From NCBI RefSeq assembly GCF_001657485.1, contig NZ_LXFU01000050.1:186001-250000 (forward strand): DNA of 64,000 nt, in the 5' to 3' direction. Position numbers and translations under genes: made by a program. Positions 1 to 8,414 of the stretch are shown in pieces (within the stretch, counting starts at the first letter, position 1; every line of letters begins with the position of its first letter). Below the pieces are notes generated by a model, which saw only the letters and a program-made list of their open reading frames with translations, was not told the DNA's origin and did not search any database. The stretch comes from Rhizobium sp. WYCCWR10014. GTDB lineage: Bacteria; Pseudomonadota; Alphaproteobacteria; Rhizobiales; Rhizobiaceae.

Positions 1-261
1 TTGACGCTTGCCGCCGCCTGGCAGGTCGATGCCGGCCACCCCGCAGACCGGCAGATCGCCTCGGCTAAGCTCTACGCCTCCGAAATGCTGGCCCGCGTCA
101 CGGACGAGGCGATCCAGATCTTTGGCGGCATGGGCCTGATGGACGACCTGCCGCTCGCCCGCTTTTGGCGCGATGCGCGCGTCGAGCGCATTTGGGACGG
201 CACCTCTGAAATCCAGCGGCATATCATCAGCCGCGATCTGCTTAGACCGTTGGGAGCGTGA
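1..261 (+). CDS. Acyl-CoA dehydrogenase, C-terminal end (5' truncated by window)
   Basis: Only the last 86 residues lie in the window; the gene begins upstream. The visible part is the C-terminal helical domain of an acyl-CoA dehydrogenase, the FAD enzyme that makes 2-enoyl-CoA. The signature stretches are IFGGMGLMDDLPLARFWRD and GTSEIQRHIISR, the conserved end motif of the family. Four bases separate its stop from the ATG of the next gene, an acyl-CoA synthetase, and a crotonase follows. The three look like one acyl-CoA module comparable in logic to CaiA/CaiC/CaiD. The substrate cannot be read from this fragment. Confidence 0.88.
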   Translation: MTLAAAWQVDAGHPADRQIASAKLYASEMLARVTDEAIQIFGGMGLMDDLPLARFWRDARVERIWDGTSEIQRHIISRDLLRPLGA

Positions 262-265
262 GCCG

Positions 266-2320
266 ATGACGCCTCGCCCGCTCGACCGCCTGCTCAGACC
301 GCAAACGATCGCCGTCTTCGGCGGCCGCGAGGCGCGCAGGGTGATCGAGCAATGCGACCGCATGGGTTTTGCGGGCGAGATCTGGCCTGTCCATCCGAAG
401 CTCGACGAGGTGCTCGGGCGGTCCTGCTATCGTTCCGTATCCGATCTTCCCCAGGCGCCTGACGCAGCCTTCGTTGGCGTCAACAGGATGCTGACCGTCG
501 AGATCGTCCGCAGCCTTTCTGAGGCCGGCGCCGGCGGTGCAGTTTGTTATGCATCGGGTTTCAGCGAGGCGACGGCGGAACTCGACGACGGTGCCGAGCT
601 GCAGCGGGGCCTTTTGCAGGCGGCTGGCGACATGCCGATCCTCGGGCCGAATTGCTACGGGCTGATCAACGGTCTGGACGGTGCGCTGCTCTGGCCCGAT
701 CAACATGGCATGCAGCGTATCGAACGTGGCGTCGCCATTCTCACGCAATCCTCCAACATCGCCATCAACCTGACCATGCAGACCCGCGGCGTGCCGATCG
801 CCTATGTGGTCACTGCCGGCAATCAGGCGCAGACATCGCTTGCCGATGTCGCCTGCGCACTGATCGACGACCCGCGTGTCACGGCGGTCGGCCTTCATGT
901 CGAAGGTTTCGGGGACCTCTCTGCACTCGAACGCCTGGCCACCATGGCCCGGCGGTCGAGGAAGCCGGTGGTCGTGCTGAAGGTCGGCAGGTCCGAGCAG
1001 GCAAAACGCGCGGCGGTGTCGCATACCGCCTCGCTTGCCGGCAGCGATGCCGTCGCGGATGCCGTGCTCGCCCGCCTCGGTCTTGGCCGTGTCCAGACCT
1101 TGCCGGCGCTGCTTGAAACCCTGAAGCTGCTGCATGTCGCCGGACCGCTCGCAAGTCATTCGATCTCGTCGATGAGCTGTTCGGGGGGCGAAGCCTCGCT
1201 GATGGCGGATGCCGCCGTCGGTCGCAATGTGGAATTCCCCGCGCTGCAGCCGCAACAGCTACCCCGTCTGCGGCGGGTCCTCGGCGAGATGGTGACGCTT
1301 TCCAATCCGCTCGATTACCACACCTTCGTCTGGGGCGATCTCGCACGCCAGACTGAAGCCTTCAGCGCCATGTTCGAGGGCGGCTATGCGCTCAATCTCG
1401 TCGTCCTCGACTTCCCCCGCGGTGACCGCTGCGATGCGTCCGAATGGGCGATGACGGTAGACGCGGTCATGACGGCGGCCGCCGCAACCGGTGCGCTGGC
1501 CGGCCTTCTGGCGACCCTTCCGGAAAACATGCCGGAGCCGATCGCCGATCGGCTGATGGCAAATGGCATCGTTGCCTTCTGCGGCATCGACGAAACCATC
1601 ACGGCAGCGGAAGTCGCCGCCGGCATCGGCCAGGCGTGGGATCGCCCGCCTCCCCTGCCGCTGCTCGACGTGTCCCCTATGGATGGCGAAATCGAGACGT
1701 TGACGGAGGCCGATGCGAAGGCGGAGCTGGCCGCCTTCGGCCTTCCGGTTCCGCACGGGCTGTTGGCCTCTTCTCCCGGTCAAGCGGCCGAGCAGGCCGA
1801 GCGGCTCGGTTTTCCCGTCGTGCTCAAAGCGCTCGGCATTGCCCACAAGACCGAGGCTGGGGCCGTCGTACTCAACCTGAAGGATATTAAGGCTGTGTCG
1901 AATGCGGCGGCGACAATGCCGCCGAATGCCGGCTATCTCGTTGAGAAAATGATCGATCCACCGGTCGCCGAGCTCATTGTCGGCGCCATCCGCGACCCTG
2001 TCTTCGGATTGTCGCTCACGCTTGGAGCGGGCGGAATCTTCGTTGAATTGCTTGAAGATTCCATCATCTTGCCTCTTCCGGCGACGAAAACCGATATTCA
2101 CGCGGCAATTTCGCGTCTCAAACTTGCAAAATTGATCTATGGCTATCGTGGGCGGCCAAAAGGCGATCTCGAAGCTGCTGTCGGCGCTGTCTCAGCAACG
2201 GCAGATTATGTCGTAAAGAACGCGACATCCCTGGAGGAACTGGACATTAATCCATTGATGGTTCTTCCCGAAGGGCGTGGCGTTGCCGTAGTCGATGCTC
2301 TGATACGGCGGAGGAGGTAG
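266..2320 (+). CDS. ADP-forming acyl-CoA synthetase (CoA ligase, ATP-grasp)
   Basis: This 684-residue protein has the layout of single-chain NDP-forming acyl-CoA synthetases. An N-terminal CoA-binding Rossmann domain covers about residues 1-130, succinyl-CoA-ligase-like domains about 140-440, and an ATP-grasp domain about 460-684. The motif AAVSHTASLAGS holds His253, the expected phospho-histidine of the family. The enzyme should activate a free carboxylic acid with ATP and CoA, feeding the flanking acyl-CoA dehydrogenase and crotonase. I chose ATG at 266, four bases after the dehydrogenase stop; an in-frame extension upstream would run inside that gene. The substrate is unknown; a carnitine-like or branched acid is possible from context. 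Confidence 0.85.
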   Translation: MTPRPLDRLLRPQTIAVFGGREARRVIEQCDRMGFAGEIWPVHPKLDEVLGRSCYRSVSDLPQAPDAAFVGVNRMLTVEIVRSLSEAGAGGAVCYASGFSEATAELDDGAELQRGLLQAAGDMPILGPNCYGLINGLDGALLWPDQHGMQRIERGVAILTQSSNIAINLTMQTRGVPIAYVVTAGNQAQTSLADVACALIDDPRVTAVGLHVEGFGDLSALERLATMARRSRKPVVVLKVGRSEQAKRAAVSHTASLAGSDAVADAVLARLGLGRVQTLPALLETLKLLHVAGPLASHSISSMSCSGGEASLMADAAVGRNVEFPALQPQQLPRLRRVLGEMVTLSNPLDYHTFVWGDLARQTEAFSAMFEGGYALNLVVLDFPRGDRCDASEWAMTVDAVMTAAAATGALAGLLATLPENMPEPIADRLMANGIVAFCGIDETITAAEVAAGIGQAWDRPPPLPLLDVSPMDGEIETLTEADAKAELAAFGLPVPHGLLASSPGQAAEQAERLGFPVVLKALGIAHKTEAGAVVLNLKDIKAVSNAAATMPPNAGYLVEKMIDPPVAELIVGAIRDPVFGLSLTLGAGGIFVELLEDSIILPLPATKTDIHAAISRLKLAKLIYGYRGRPKGDLEAAVGAVSATADYVVKNATSLEELDINPLMVLPEGRGVAVVDALIRRRR

Positions 2321-2326
2321 CATAGG

Positions 2327-3109
2327 TTGAGCGACCACATTCGCACACGACGTGACGGCGGAGTAGTCGAAGTCGTCATCGACCGGCCGAAGGCGAATGC
2401 CATCGACCTTGCGACCAGCCGTGCCCTGGGGTTGATCTTCCGAAATTTCCGCGACGATCCAACGCTGCGTGTCGCCATCGTCTCGGGCGCCGGCGAGAAA
2501 TTTTTCTGTGCCGGCTGGGATCTCAAGGCGGCGGCATCAGGCGATGCGGTCGATGGAGATTACGGCGTCGGAGGCTTCGGTGGGCTGCAGGAACTGCGCG
2601 ACCTCAACAAGCCGGTCATTTGTGCGGTCAACGGCATCTGTTGCGGCGGCGGACTGGAGATTGCGCTGTCGGCCGACCTGATCCTCGCCGCCGAGCATGC
2701 GACCTTCGCTCTGCCGGAAATCCGCTCGGGCACGGTTGCCGATGCAGCTTCGATCAAGCTGCCGAAACGCATCCCCTACCACATCGCCATGGACATGCTT
2801 TTGACCGGTCGCTGGCTCGACGTTCACGAGGCACATCGCTGGGGTTTCGTCAACGAGGTCCTGCCGGCCGACAGGCTGATGGAGAGAGCATGGGAGCTTG
2901 CCCGGCTGCTGGAGAGCGGGCCGCCGCTCGTCTATGCGGCCATCAAGGAAATCGTGCGCGAAGCGGAGGGTTCGACGTTCCAGACTGCCATGAACAAGAT
3001 CACCAAGCGGCAGTTTGCGACGGTCGACAGGCTCTATTCGAGCGAGGACCAATTGGAAGGCGCACGGGCCTTCGCCGAGAAGCGAAGCCCCATTTGGAAA
3101 GGGAAATAA
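2327..3109 (+). CDS. Enoyl-CoA hydratase/isomerase family protein, CaiD-like
   Basis: A 260-residue crotonase-fold protein. The oxyanion-hole segments are FCAGWDLKA near residue 67 and GICCGGGLEIA near 105, followed by the LPEIRSGTVADAASIKLP active-site region. The IRSGTVADA stretch and the C-terminal RLYSSEDQLEGARAFAEKR resemble carnitinyl-CoA dehydratases (CaiD) more than fatty-acid enoyl-CoA hydratases. The start is TTG at 2327, preceded by a strong GGAGGAGG at about 2310-2317 that overlaps the end of the synthetase gene. With its upstream neighbours it would hydrate an enoyl-CoA. A general enoyl-CoA hydratase role cannot be excluded. Confidence 0.83.
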   Translation: MSDHIRTRRDGGVVEVVIDRPKANAIDLATSRALGLIFRNFRDDPTLRVAIVSGAGEKFFCAGWDLKAAASGDAVDGDYGVGGFGGLQELRDLNKPVICAVNGICCGGGLEIALSADLILAAEHATFALPEIRSGTVADAASIKLPKRIPYHIAMDMLLTGRWLDVHEAHRWGFVNEVLPADRLMERAWELARLLESGPPLVYAAIKEIVREAEGSTFQTAMNKITKRQFATVDRLYSSEDQLEGARAFAEKRSPIWKGK

Positions 3110-3227
3110 CCAGGCGGCAGCAACCGCATTATTTTCCCGCATGATGCGGGCACCGGAGGTGGAGAGGAAACTGCCTGCGGACCTGCCCGGAAGTTCTGTC
3201 AACGCACCATAAAGAAGGAACTGGGGA

Positions 3228-4817
3228 ATGAACGACTACACGAAATATCTCGCAAGCCGTGTCACCGCCGGCGGGCTCAGCCGCCGCGAATTCATGGGAC
3301 GCGCCATGGCGGCGGGCATCACACTTGCCGTCGCCGATAAGCTCTTCACCGAAAGCGCCGAAGCCGCCGAACCGAAACGCGGTGGCCACCTGAAGCTCGG
3401 CCTCGAAGGAGGCGCAGCCACCGATTCCAAGGATCCGGCGAAGTTCCTGTCGCAGGTCATGTTCTGCATCGGCCGCTGCTGGGGCGACATGCTGGTCGAG
3501 TCCGACCCGCTGACGGGTGCCGCCGTGCCCTCGCTTGCCGAATCCTGGGAGCCGTCGAAGGATGCGGTGACCTGGACCTTCAAGATCCGCAAGGGCGTCA
3601 AGTTCCACGATGGCAAGGAACTGACGATCGACGACGTTGTTGCGACGCTGAAACGCCACACCGACGCGAAGTCGGAATCCGGTGCGCTGGGTGTTCTCGG
3701 CTCGATCAAGGAGATCAAGGCCGACGGCGGCAATCTGGTGCTGACGCTCAGCGAAGGCAATGCCGACATGCCGCTGCTGCTGTCGGACTACCATCTGGTC
3801 ATTCAGCCGAACGGCGGCGTCGATGATCCGCTGGCCTCGATCGGCACCGGCCCCTACAAGATGACGAGCTTCGAGCCCGGCGTCCGCGCCACCTTCGAAA
3901 GGAACAAGGACGACTGGCGCACCGACCGGGGCTACGTCGATTCGATCGAGATCATCGGCATGAACGATGCGACCGCCCGCATCGCAGCCCTGTCGTCCGG
4001 CCAGGTGCACTACATCAACCGCGTCGACCCGAAGACCGTCAATCTGCTGAAGCGCGCCCCGAACGTCGAGATTCTTTCGACCGCCGGCCGCGGCCATTAC
4101 GTCTTCATCATGCATTGCGACAAGGCGCCGTTCGACAATAACGACCTGCGCCTGGCCCTCAAATACGCCATGGACCGCGAGACCATGGTGCAGAAGATCC
4201 TCGGCGGCTACGGCAAGGTCGGCAACGACTTCCCGATCAACAGCACCTATGCGCTGTTCCCCGAGGGCATCGAGCAGCGCGTTTACGATCCCGACAAGGC
4301 CGCCTTCCACTACAAGAAGTCGGGCCATAGCGGCTCGGTTCTCCTGCGCACCTCGGAAGTCGCCTTCCCCGGCGGTGTCGATGCAGCCGTCCTCTATCAG
4401 GAAAGCTGCAAGAAGGCCGGCATCGAGATCGAGGTCAAGCGCGAACCGGGCGACGGCTACTGGACCAACGTCTGGAACGTCCAGCCCTTCTCGACCTCCT
4501 ATTGGGGTGGCCGGCCGACACAGGACCAGATGTATTCCACCGCCTATCTCTCGACGGCGGACTGGAACGACACCAAGTTCAAGCGTCCTGACTTCGACAA
4601 GCTGCTGTTGCAGGCCCGATCCGAACTGGACGAAGCCAAGCGCAAGGATTTGTATCGCGCCATGGCGATGATGGTGCGCGACGAGGGCGGCGTGATCCTG
4701 CCGATGTTCAACGACTTCGTGAACGCCTCCACCAAGCAGGTGAAGGGTTATGTCCACGATATCGGCAACGACATGTCGAACGGCTACGTCGCGACCCGCG
4801 TCTGGCTGGACGCCTGA
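3228..4817 (+). CDS. Peptide/nickel-type ABC transporter substrate-binding protein
   Basis: This 529-residue periplasmic binding protein belongs to SBP family 5 (DppA/OppA-like). Its N-terminus carries a Tat signal: SRREFMGRAMAAG near residues 20-32, then a hydrophobic stretch and an AEA cleavage-like site at about residue 46. The family signature is seen in WTFKIRKGVKFHDGKELTIDDVV. It is first in an ABC operon with two permeases and ATPases, 118 bases after the crotonase gene. The neighbouring acyl-CoA enzymes and a CocE hydrolase suggest that the ligand is an ester, amide or carboxylate conjugate rather than a nutritional peptide; that is inference. Confidence 0.9.
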   Translation: MNDYTKYLASRVTAGGLSRREFMGRAMAAGITLAVADKLFTESAEAAEPKRGGHLKLGLEGGAATDSKDPAKFLSQVMFCIGRCWGDMLVESDPLTGAAVPSLAESWEPSKDAVTWTFKIRKGVKFHDGKELTIDDVVATLKRHTDAKSESGALGVLGSIKEIKADGGNLVLTLSEGNADMPLLLSDYHLVIQPNGGVDDPLASIGTGPYKMTSFEPGVRATFERNKDDWRTDRGYVDSIEIIGMNDATARIAALSSGQVHYINRVDPKTVNLLKRAPNVEILSTAGRGHYVFIMHCDKAPFDNNDLRLALKYAMDRETMVQKILGGYGKVGNDFPINSTYALFPEGIEQRVYDPDKAAFHYKKSGHSGSVLLRTSEVAFPGGVDAAVLYQESCKKAGIEIEVKREPGDGYWTNVWNVQPFSTSYWGGRPTQDQMYSTAYLSTADWNDTKFKRPDFDKLLLQARSELDEAKRKDLYRAMAMMVRDEGGVILPMFNDFVNASTKQVKGYVHDIGNDMSNGYVATRVWLDA

Positions 4818-4823
4818 TGGCAA

Positions 4824-4885
4824 AGGGGCGTTTGCCCCTCCGATCTCCAACGAAGCCGGGACCGTGGGATGAAACCCCGCGGTCC
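4824..4885 (+). other. Two intercistronic stem-loops after the binding-protein gene
   Basis: Two hairpins sit between the binding-protein stop and the permease start. The first pairs AGGGGC with GCCCCT around a GTTT loop at 4824-4839. The second pairs GGACCG/GGG with CCC/CGGTCC at about 4859-4885. Neither is followed by a T run. Such hairpins after SBP genes commonly stabilise or attenuate the transcript so that the binding protein is made in excess. Confidence 0.55.
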
Positions 4886-4914
4886 TCCCGACGTTTTAGC
4901 GCGAGGTCCTCGCC

Positions 4915-5919
4915 ATGACCAATCCTGCCCCAAGCATCTTGCCCGGCCTCGGGTTCCGGCAGCGTTTTCCGCTGCTTGCCCTTATCCTCGAGCGCTTCGT
5001 GCTCAGCCTGGTCCTGCTTTTTGCCGTCTCCATCCTGATCTTCGGTGGTCTGGAAGCCCTGCCCGGCGATTTTGCCACAACCTATCTCGGTCAGTCGGCG
5101 ACACCGCAGGCCGTTGCCAATATTCGAGAGGATCTCGGGCTGAACCGGCCGGTCACGACGCGCTATGTCGAGTGGCTCGGCAACGCCGTCCAGGGTGACT
5201 TCGGCACTTCCTGGGCCAGCAAGAATTCAGTGAGCGAACAGATCGGCAAACGTCTCGGCAATTCGCTCTTTCTGGCGGGTTTCGCAGCGGTGATATCAGT
5301 GCCGCTCGCCGTCGGCCTCGGCATGCTGTCGGTGCATTTCCGCAACCGCCTACCGGATAAGATCATCAACATTATCTCGCTCGCGGCGATCTCATTGCCG
5401 GAATTCTTCATCGGCTACCTGCTGATCCTGTTCTTCGCGGTGAAGCTCGGCATGGCGACCTTTCCAGCGACCGTCTACGACAGCATGGGTCTCGTCGAGC
5501 GATTGAAGGCGATCGCGCTGCCGACGGCGACGCTGGTGCTCGTCGTGCTTGCGCATATGATGCGCATGACGCGGGCGGCGATCCTCTCCGTCATGTCGTC
5601 GGCCTATATGGAAACCGCCGAACTGAAGGGCCTTAGCGCCTTCCGCGCGATCGTCAAGCATGCTGCCCCCAACGCGCTCGCGCCGATCATCAATGTCATC
5701 GCGCTGAACCTTGCCTATCTCGTGGTCGGGGTCGTCGTTGTCGAAGTGGTCTTCGTCTATCCCGGCATGGGGCAATATATGGTCGATGCGGTCACAGTGC
5801 GCGACATGCCCGTGGTGCAGGCCTGCGGCCTGATCTTCGCGGCTGTCTACATCTTCCTCAACATGACGGCCGATATCCTCGCGATTATCGCCAATCCCCG
5901 GCTGAGGCATCCGCGATGA
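4915..5919 (+). CDS. Peptide/nickel-type ABC transporter permease (DppB-like)
   Basis: A 334-residue inner-membrane permease of the DppB/NikB type. Residues 22-45 form the first membrane span, followed by the typical periplasmic segment LPGDFATTYLGQSATPQAVANIREDLGLNRP. A binding-protein-dependent transport core with about five more spans then follows. The ATPase-contact EAA loop reads AYMETAELKGLSAFRAIVKHAAPNALAP. It overlaps the next permease by four bases (ATGA), indicating translational coupling. It forms the membrane channel of the importer starting at 3228. Confidence 0.9.
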   Translation: MTNPAPSILPGLGFRQRFPLLALILERFVLSLVLLFAVSILIFGGLEALPGDFATTYLGQSATPQAVANIREDLGLNRPVTTRYVEWLGNAVQGDFGTSWASKNSVSEQIGKRLGNSLFLAGFAAVISVPLAVGLGMLSVHFRNRLPDKIINIISLAAISLPEFFIGYLLILFFAVKLGMATFPATVYDSMGLVERLKAIALPTATLVLVVLAHMMRMTRAAILSVMSSAYMETAELKGLSAFRAIVKHAAPNALAPIINVIALNLAYLVVGVVVVEVVFVYPGMGQYMVDAVTVRDMPVVQACGLIFAAVYIFLNMTADILAIIANPRLRHPR

Positions 5920-6743
5920 GATTGAGAGACATCCCCATCACCGCCTGGATCGGCATGGCTGGTATCGCCATCGCCTTCATCTTCGCGCTCTTCGCCCCCT
6001 GGCTCGCCCCCTATGGCGAGACGCAGGTCGTCGGCGACGTCTGGCAGCTGCCGGATAATCAATATATCTTCGGCCTCGACAATCTTGGCCGCGACATCTT
6101 CTCGCGGCTGATCTATGGCGCACGCACGACGTTGCTGGTCTCGTCCGCCGCCACCGTCATCTCCTTCTCGCTCGGCATCATCCTGAGCTTCACCGCTGCC
6201 GTCTCGCGCGGCATCATCGACACGGTGTTTTCGCGCTTCAACGATCTGATGATGTCGATCCCGACGCTGATCTTCGCGCTGGTGGTTCTTGCGGTCCTGC
6301 CGCAGAACATCATCGTGCTAATCCTTGTCATGGCGATCCTCGATTCCACCCGCGTCTACCGTCTCGGCCGCGCCGTGGCGCTCGATGTCGCGGTGATGGA
6401 ATTCGTCGAGGCGGCAACACTGCGCGGCGAAGGCAAGCTCTGGATCATCTTCCGCGAAATCCTGCCGAACACGCTGTCGCCGCTGCTGGCCGAGTTCGGG
6501 CTGCGCTTCGCCTTCTCGATCCTGTTTCTCTCGACGCTTTCCTTCCTCGGCCTCGGTATTCAGCCGCCCGCTGCCGATTGGGGCGGCATGGTCAAGGACA
6601 ACAAGGACGGCATCATCTTCGGTATCTCGGCAGCGCTGGTGCCGGGCACGGCGATTGCCGTGCTTGCCGTCTGTGTCAACCTCGTCGTCGACTGGCTCCT
6701 GAAACGCACATCCAGCCTCAAGGGAGGGCGCGGCGATGCCTGA
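5916..6743 (+). CDS. Peptide/nickel-type ABC transporter permease (DppC-like)
   Basis: A 275-residue DppC/NikC-type permease. It has an N-terminal span at about residues 10-30, the family motif DNLGRDIFSRLIYGARTTL, and an EAA loop reading FVEAATLRGEGKLWIIFREILPN. The start ATG overlaps the stop of the first permease, and its own stop overlaps the start of the ATPase by eight bases. It pairs with the upstream permease to form the channel. Confidence 0.9.
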   Translation: MRLRDIPITAWIGMAGIAIAFIFALFAPWLAPYGETQVVGDVWQLPDNQYIFGLDNLGRDIFSRLIYGARTTLLVSSAATVISFSLGIILSFTAAVSRGIIDTVFSRFNDLMMSIPTLIFALVVLAVLPQNIIVLILVMAILDSTRVYRLGRAVALDVAVMEFVEAATLRGEGKLWIIFREILPNTLSPLLAEFGLRFAFSILFLSTLSFLGLGIQPPAADWGGMVKDNKDGIIFGISAALVPGTAIAVLAVCVNLVVDWLLKRTSSLKGGRGDA

Positions 6744-7758
6744 GCTTCTTTCCGTTCGCAATCTGAAGATCGAAGCAACCAGCTATCCGCCTGGCGAGCC
6801 GCCGAAGCGAGTGACGATCGTCGACGGGGTTTCCTTCGACCTGCAGAAAGGCAAGGTTCTCGGCCTGATCGGCGAATCGGGCGCCGGCAAATCGACGATC
6901 GGCCTTTCCGCGCTTGCCTATGGCCGTGGTGGCGCCGAAATCACCGGCGGCGAGGTCTTGCTCGACGGCGCCGATATCCTGACGCTCGGCAAGAACGGCA
7001 TCCGGAAAATTCGCGGCGCCCGGGTCTGCTACGTCGCTCAATCGGCGGCGGCCGCCTTCAATCCGGCGCACAGACTCGGCGACCAAGTGATCGAGGCTTC
7101 GGTCAAACATGGATTGATGAGCAAGGAGGAGGCGCGAAAACGGGCGCTTTATCTGTTCGGGGTTCTCGGCCTGCCCAATCCCGAAAGTTTCGGCGAGCGC
7201 TTTCCCCACCAGGTCTCCGGCGGCCAGCTGCAACGCGCGATGACGGCGATGGCGCTCTGCTCCAATCCCGAACTGATCGTCTTCGACGAACCGACCACAG
7301 CACTCGATGTCACCACGCAGATCGACGTGCTGGCGGCGATCAAGCATGCCATCGAGGAAACGCACACCGCCGCTCTCTACATCACCCACGACCTTGCCGT
7401 CGTCGCCCAGATCTCGGACGACATCATGGTCCTGCGTTATGGCAAGCAAGTCGAATACGGCAGCGTCCAGCAGATCATCGAGGCGCCGCGGGAGGATTAT
7501 ACCCGCGCCCTCGTCAATGTCAGGCAGGCCTACCGCGAGGAAGCCACCGACCAGCAGCACTTCTCAAAGTGGAGAATGTCAGCGCTGAATATTCCAACGG
7601 CTTCAAGGTGCTGCACGATGTCTCGCTGCATGTGCCGAAGGGGCAGACGCTCGCGGTCGTCGGCGAATCCGGTTCAGGCAAATCGACGCTGGCGCGCGTC
7701 ATCACCGGCCTGTTGCCGCCGAGCAGCGGGCGCATCGTCTTTGACGGCAAGCCGCTGA
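6736..7758 (+). CDS. Peptide ABC transporter ATPase, first domain (frame lost near 7553-7560)
   Basis: The first about 275 codons encode a complete ABC ATPase domain of DppD type. It has Walker A GESGAGKST at about residue 49, signature VSGGQLQRAM, Walker B LIVFDEPTTALD and the H-loop ITHDLAVVAQ. After DYTRALVNVRQAYREEATDQ the frame turns into low-complexity Arg/Ser/Cys text until a stop at 7758, overlapping the second ATPase by about 190 bases. The natural product is almost certainly one fused double-ATPase protein of about 542 residues, as in GsiA-type importers. Adding one base after about 7554 would read DQAALLKVENVSAEYSNG and join both domains. Treat the last about 65 residues as an artefact of the frameshift. 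Confidence 0.75.
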   Translation: MPELLSVRNLKIEATSYPPGEPPKRVTIVDGVSFDLQKGKVLGLIGESGAGKSTIGLSALAYGRGGAEITGGEVLLDGADILTLGKNGIRKIRGARVCYVAQSAAAAFNPAHRLGDQVIEASVKHGLMSKEEARKRALYLFGVLGLPNPESFGERFPHQVSGGQLQRAMTAMALCSNPELIVFDEPTTALDVTTQIDVLAAIKHAIEETHTAALYITHDLAVVAQISDDIMVLRYGKQVEYGSVQQIIEAPREDYTRALVNVRQAYREEATDQQHFSKWRMSALNIPTASRCCTMSRCMCRRGRRSRSSANPVQANRRWRASSPACCRRAAGASSLTASR

Positions 7759-8363
7759 TGCCGGGCCTCAAGAGCCGGCCGAACGACGATCTGAGGCGTA
7801 TCCAGCTGATCTACCAGATGGCCGATACGGCGATGAACCCGCGGCAAACGGTCCGCTACATTATCGGCCGCCCGCTGACCTTCTATTATGGTTTGAGAGG
7901 TGCCGAGAAAACCGCCCGGGTCAAGGAACTGCTCGACCAGATCGAAATGGGCAAGGGCTTTGTCGATCGCTACCCGGCCGAATTATCCGGCGGCCAGAAG
8001 CAGCGCGTCGCGATCGCCAGAGCGCTTGCCGCCAAGCCCGAACTCATCCTCTGCGACGAGCCGACTTCGGCGCTCGATCCACTGGTGGCGGAGGGTATCC
8101 TCAAACTGCTCCTGCGCCTGCAGGAAGAAGAACAGCTGTCCTATGTCTTCATCACCCACGACATCGCGATCGTCCGGGCGATTGCCGACAGCGTGGCGGT
8201 GATGCATCGTGGCAAGCTGGTGCGGTTCGGTCCGAAATCGACGGCGCTGTCGCCGCCCTTTGACGACTACACCGATCTGCTGTTGAAATCCGTACCGGAA
8301 ATGGAAATCGGCTGGCTGGAACGGGTGCTTGCCACGCGTCGCATGGAGAGCGCCGGTAACTGA
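7569..8363 (+). CDS. Peptide ABC transporter ATPase, second domain (DppF-like)
   Basis: This frame encodes a second full ABC ATPase domain. It has Walker A GESGSGKST, signature LSGGQKQRVAIARAL, Walker B LILCDEPTSALD and H-loop FITHDIAIVRA. The GTG at 7569 has no ribosome-binding site, and homologous sequence (LLK before VENVSA) extends in frame upstream of it. It therefore reads as the C-terminal half of a fused protein broken by one missing base near 7553-7560. If the break is real, the importer could lack one nucleotide-binding domain unless an internal start or a -1 slip restores it. Confidence 0.75.
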   Translation: MENVSAEYSNGFKVLHDVSLHVPKGQTLAVVGESGSGKSTLARVITGLLPPSSGRIVFDGKPLMPGLKSRPNDDLRRIQLIYQMADTAMNPRQTVRYIIGRPLTFYYGLRGAEKTARVKELLDQIEMGKGFVDRYPAELSGGQKQRVAIARALAAKPELILCDEPTSALDPLVAEGILKLLLRLQEEEQLSYVFITHDIAIVRAIADSVAVMHRGKLVRFGPKSTALSPPFDDYTDLLLKSVPEMEIGWLERVLATRRMESAGN

Positions 8364-8366
8364 CTC

Positions 8367-8387
8367 GACGAGGGCAGAGCCCTCGTC
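8367..8387 (+). terminator. Hairpin between ABC operon and hydrolase gene
   Basis: A perfect 9-bp stem GACGAGGGC/GCCCTCGTC with a 3-base loop sits directly after the ATPase stop. No T run follows, so it could be an attenuator or an mRNA stabiliser instead of a strict terminator. Confidence 0.5.
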
Positions 8388-8414
8388 TCACGGAATGTGC
8401 ATCAAGGAATGAGC

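Noticed and set aside
3129..4850. A 573-residue minus-strand open frame opposite the peptide binding protein
   Set aside because: The plus strand encodes an obvious SBP family 5 protein; the reverse frame has only codon-bias artefacts.
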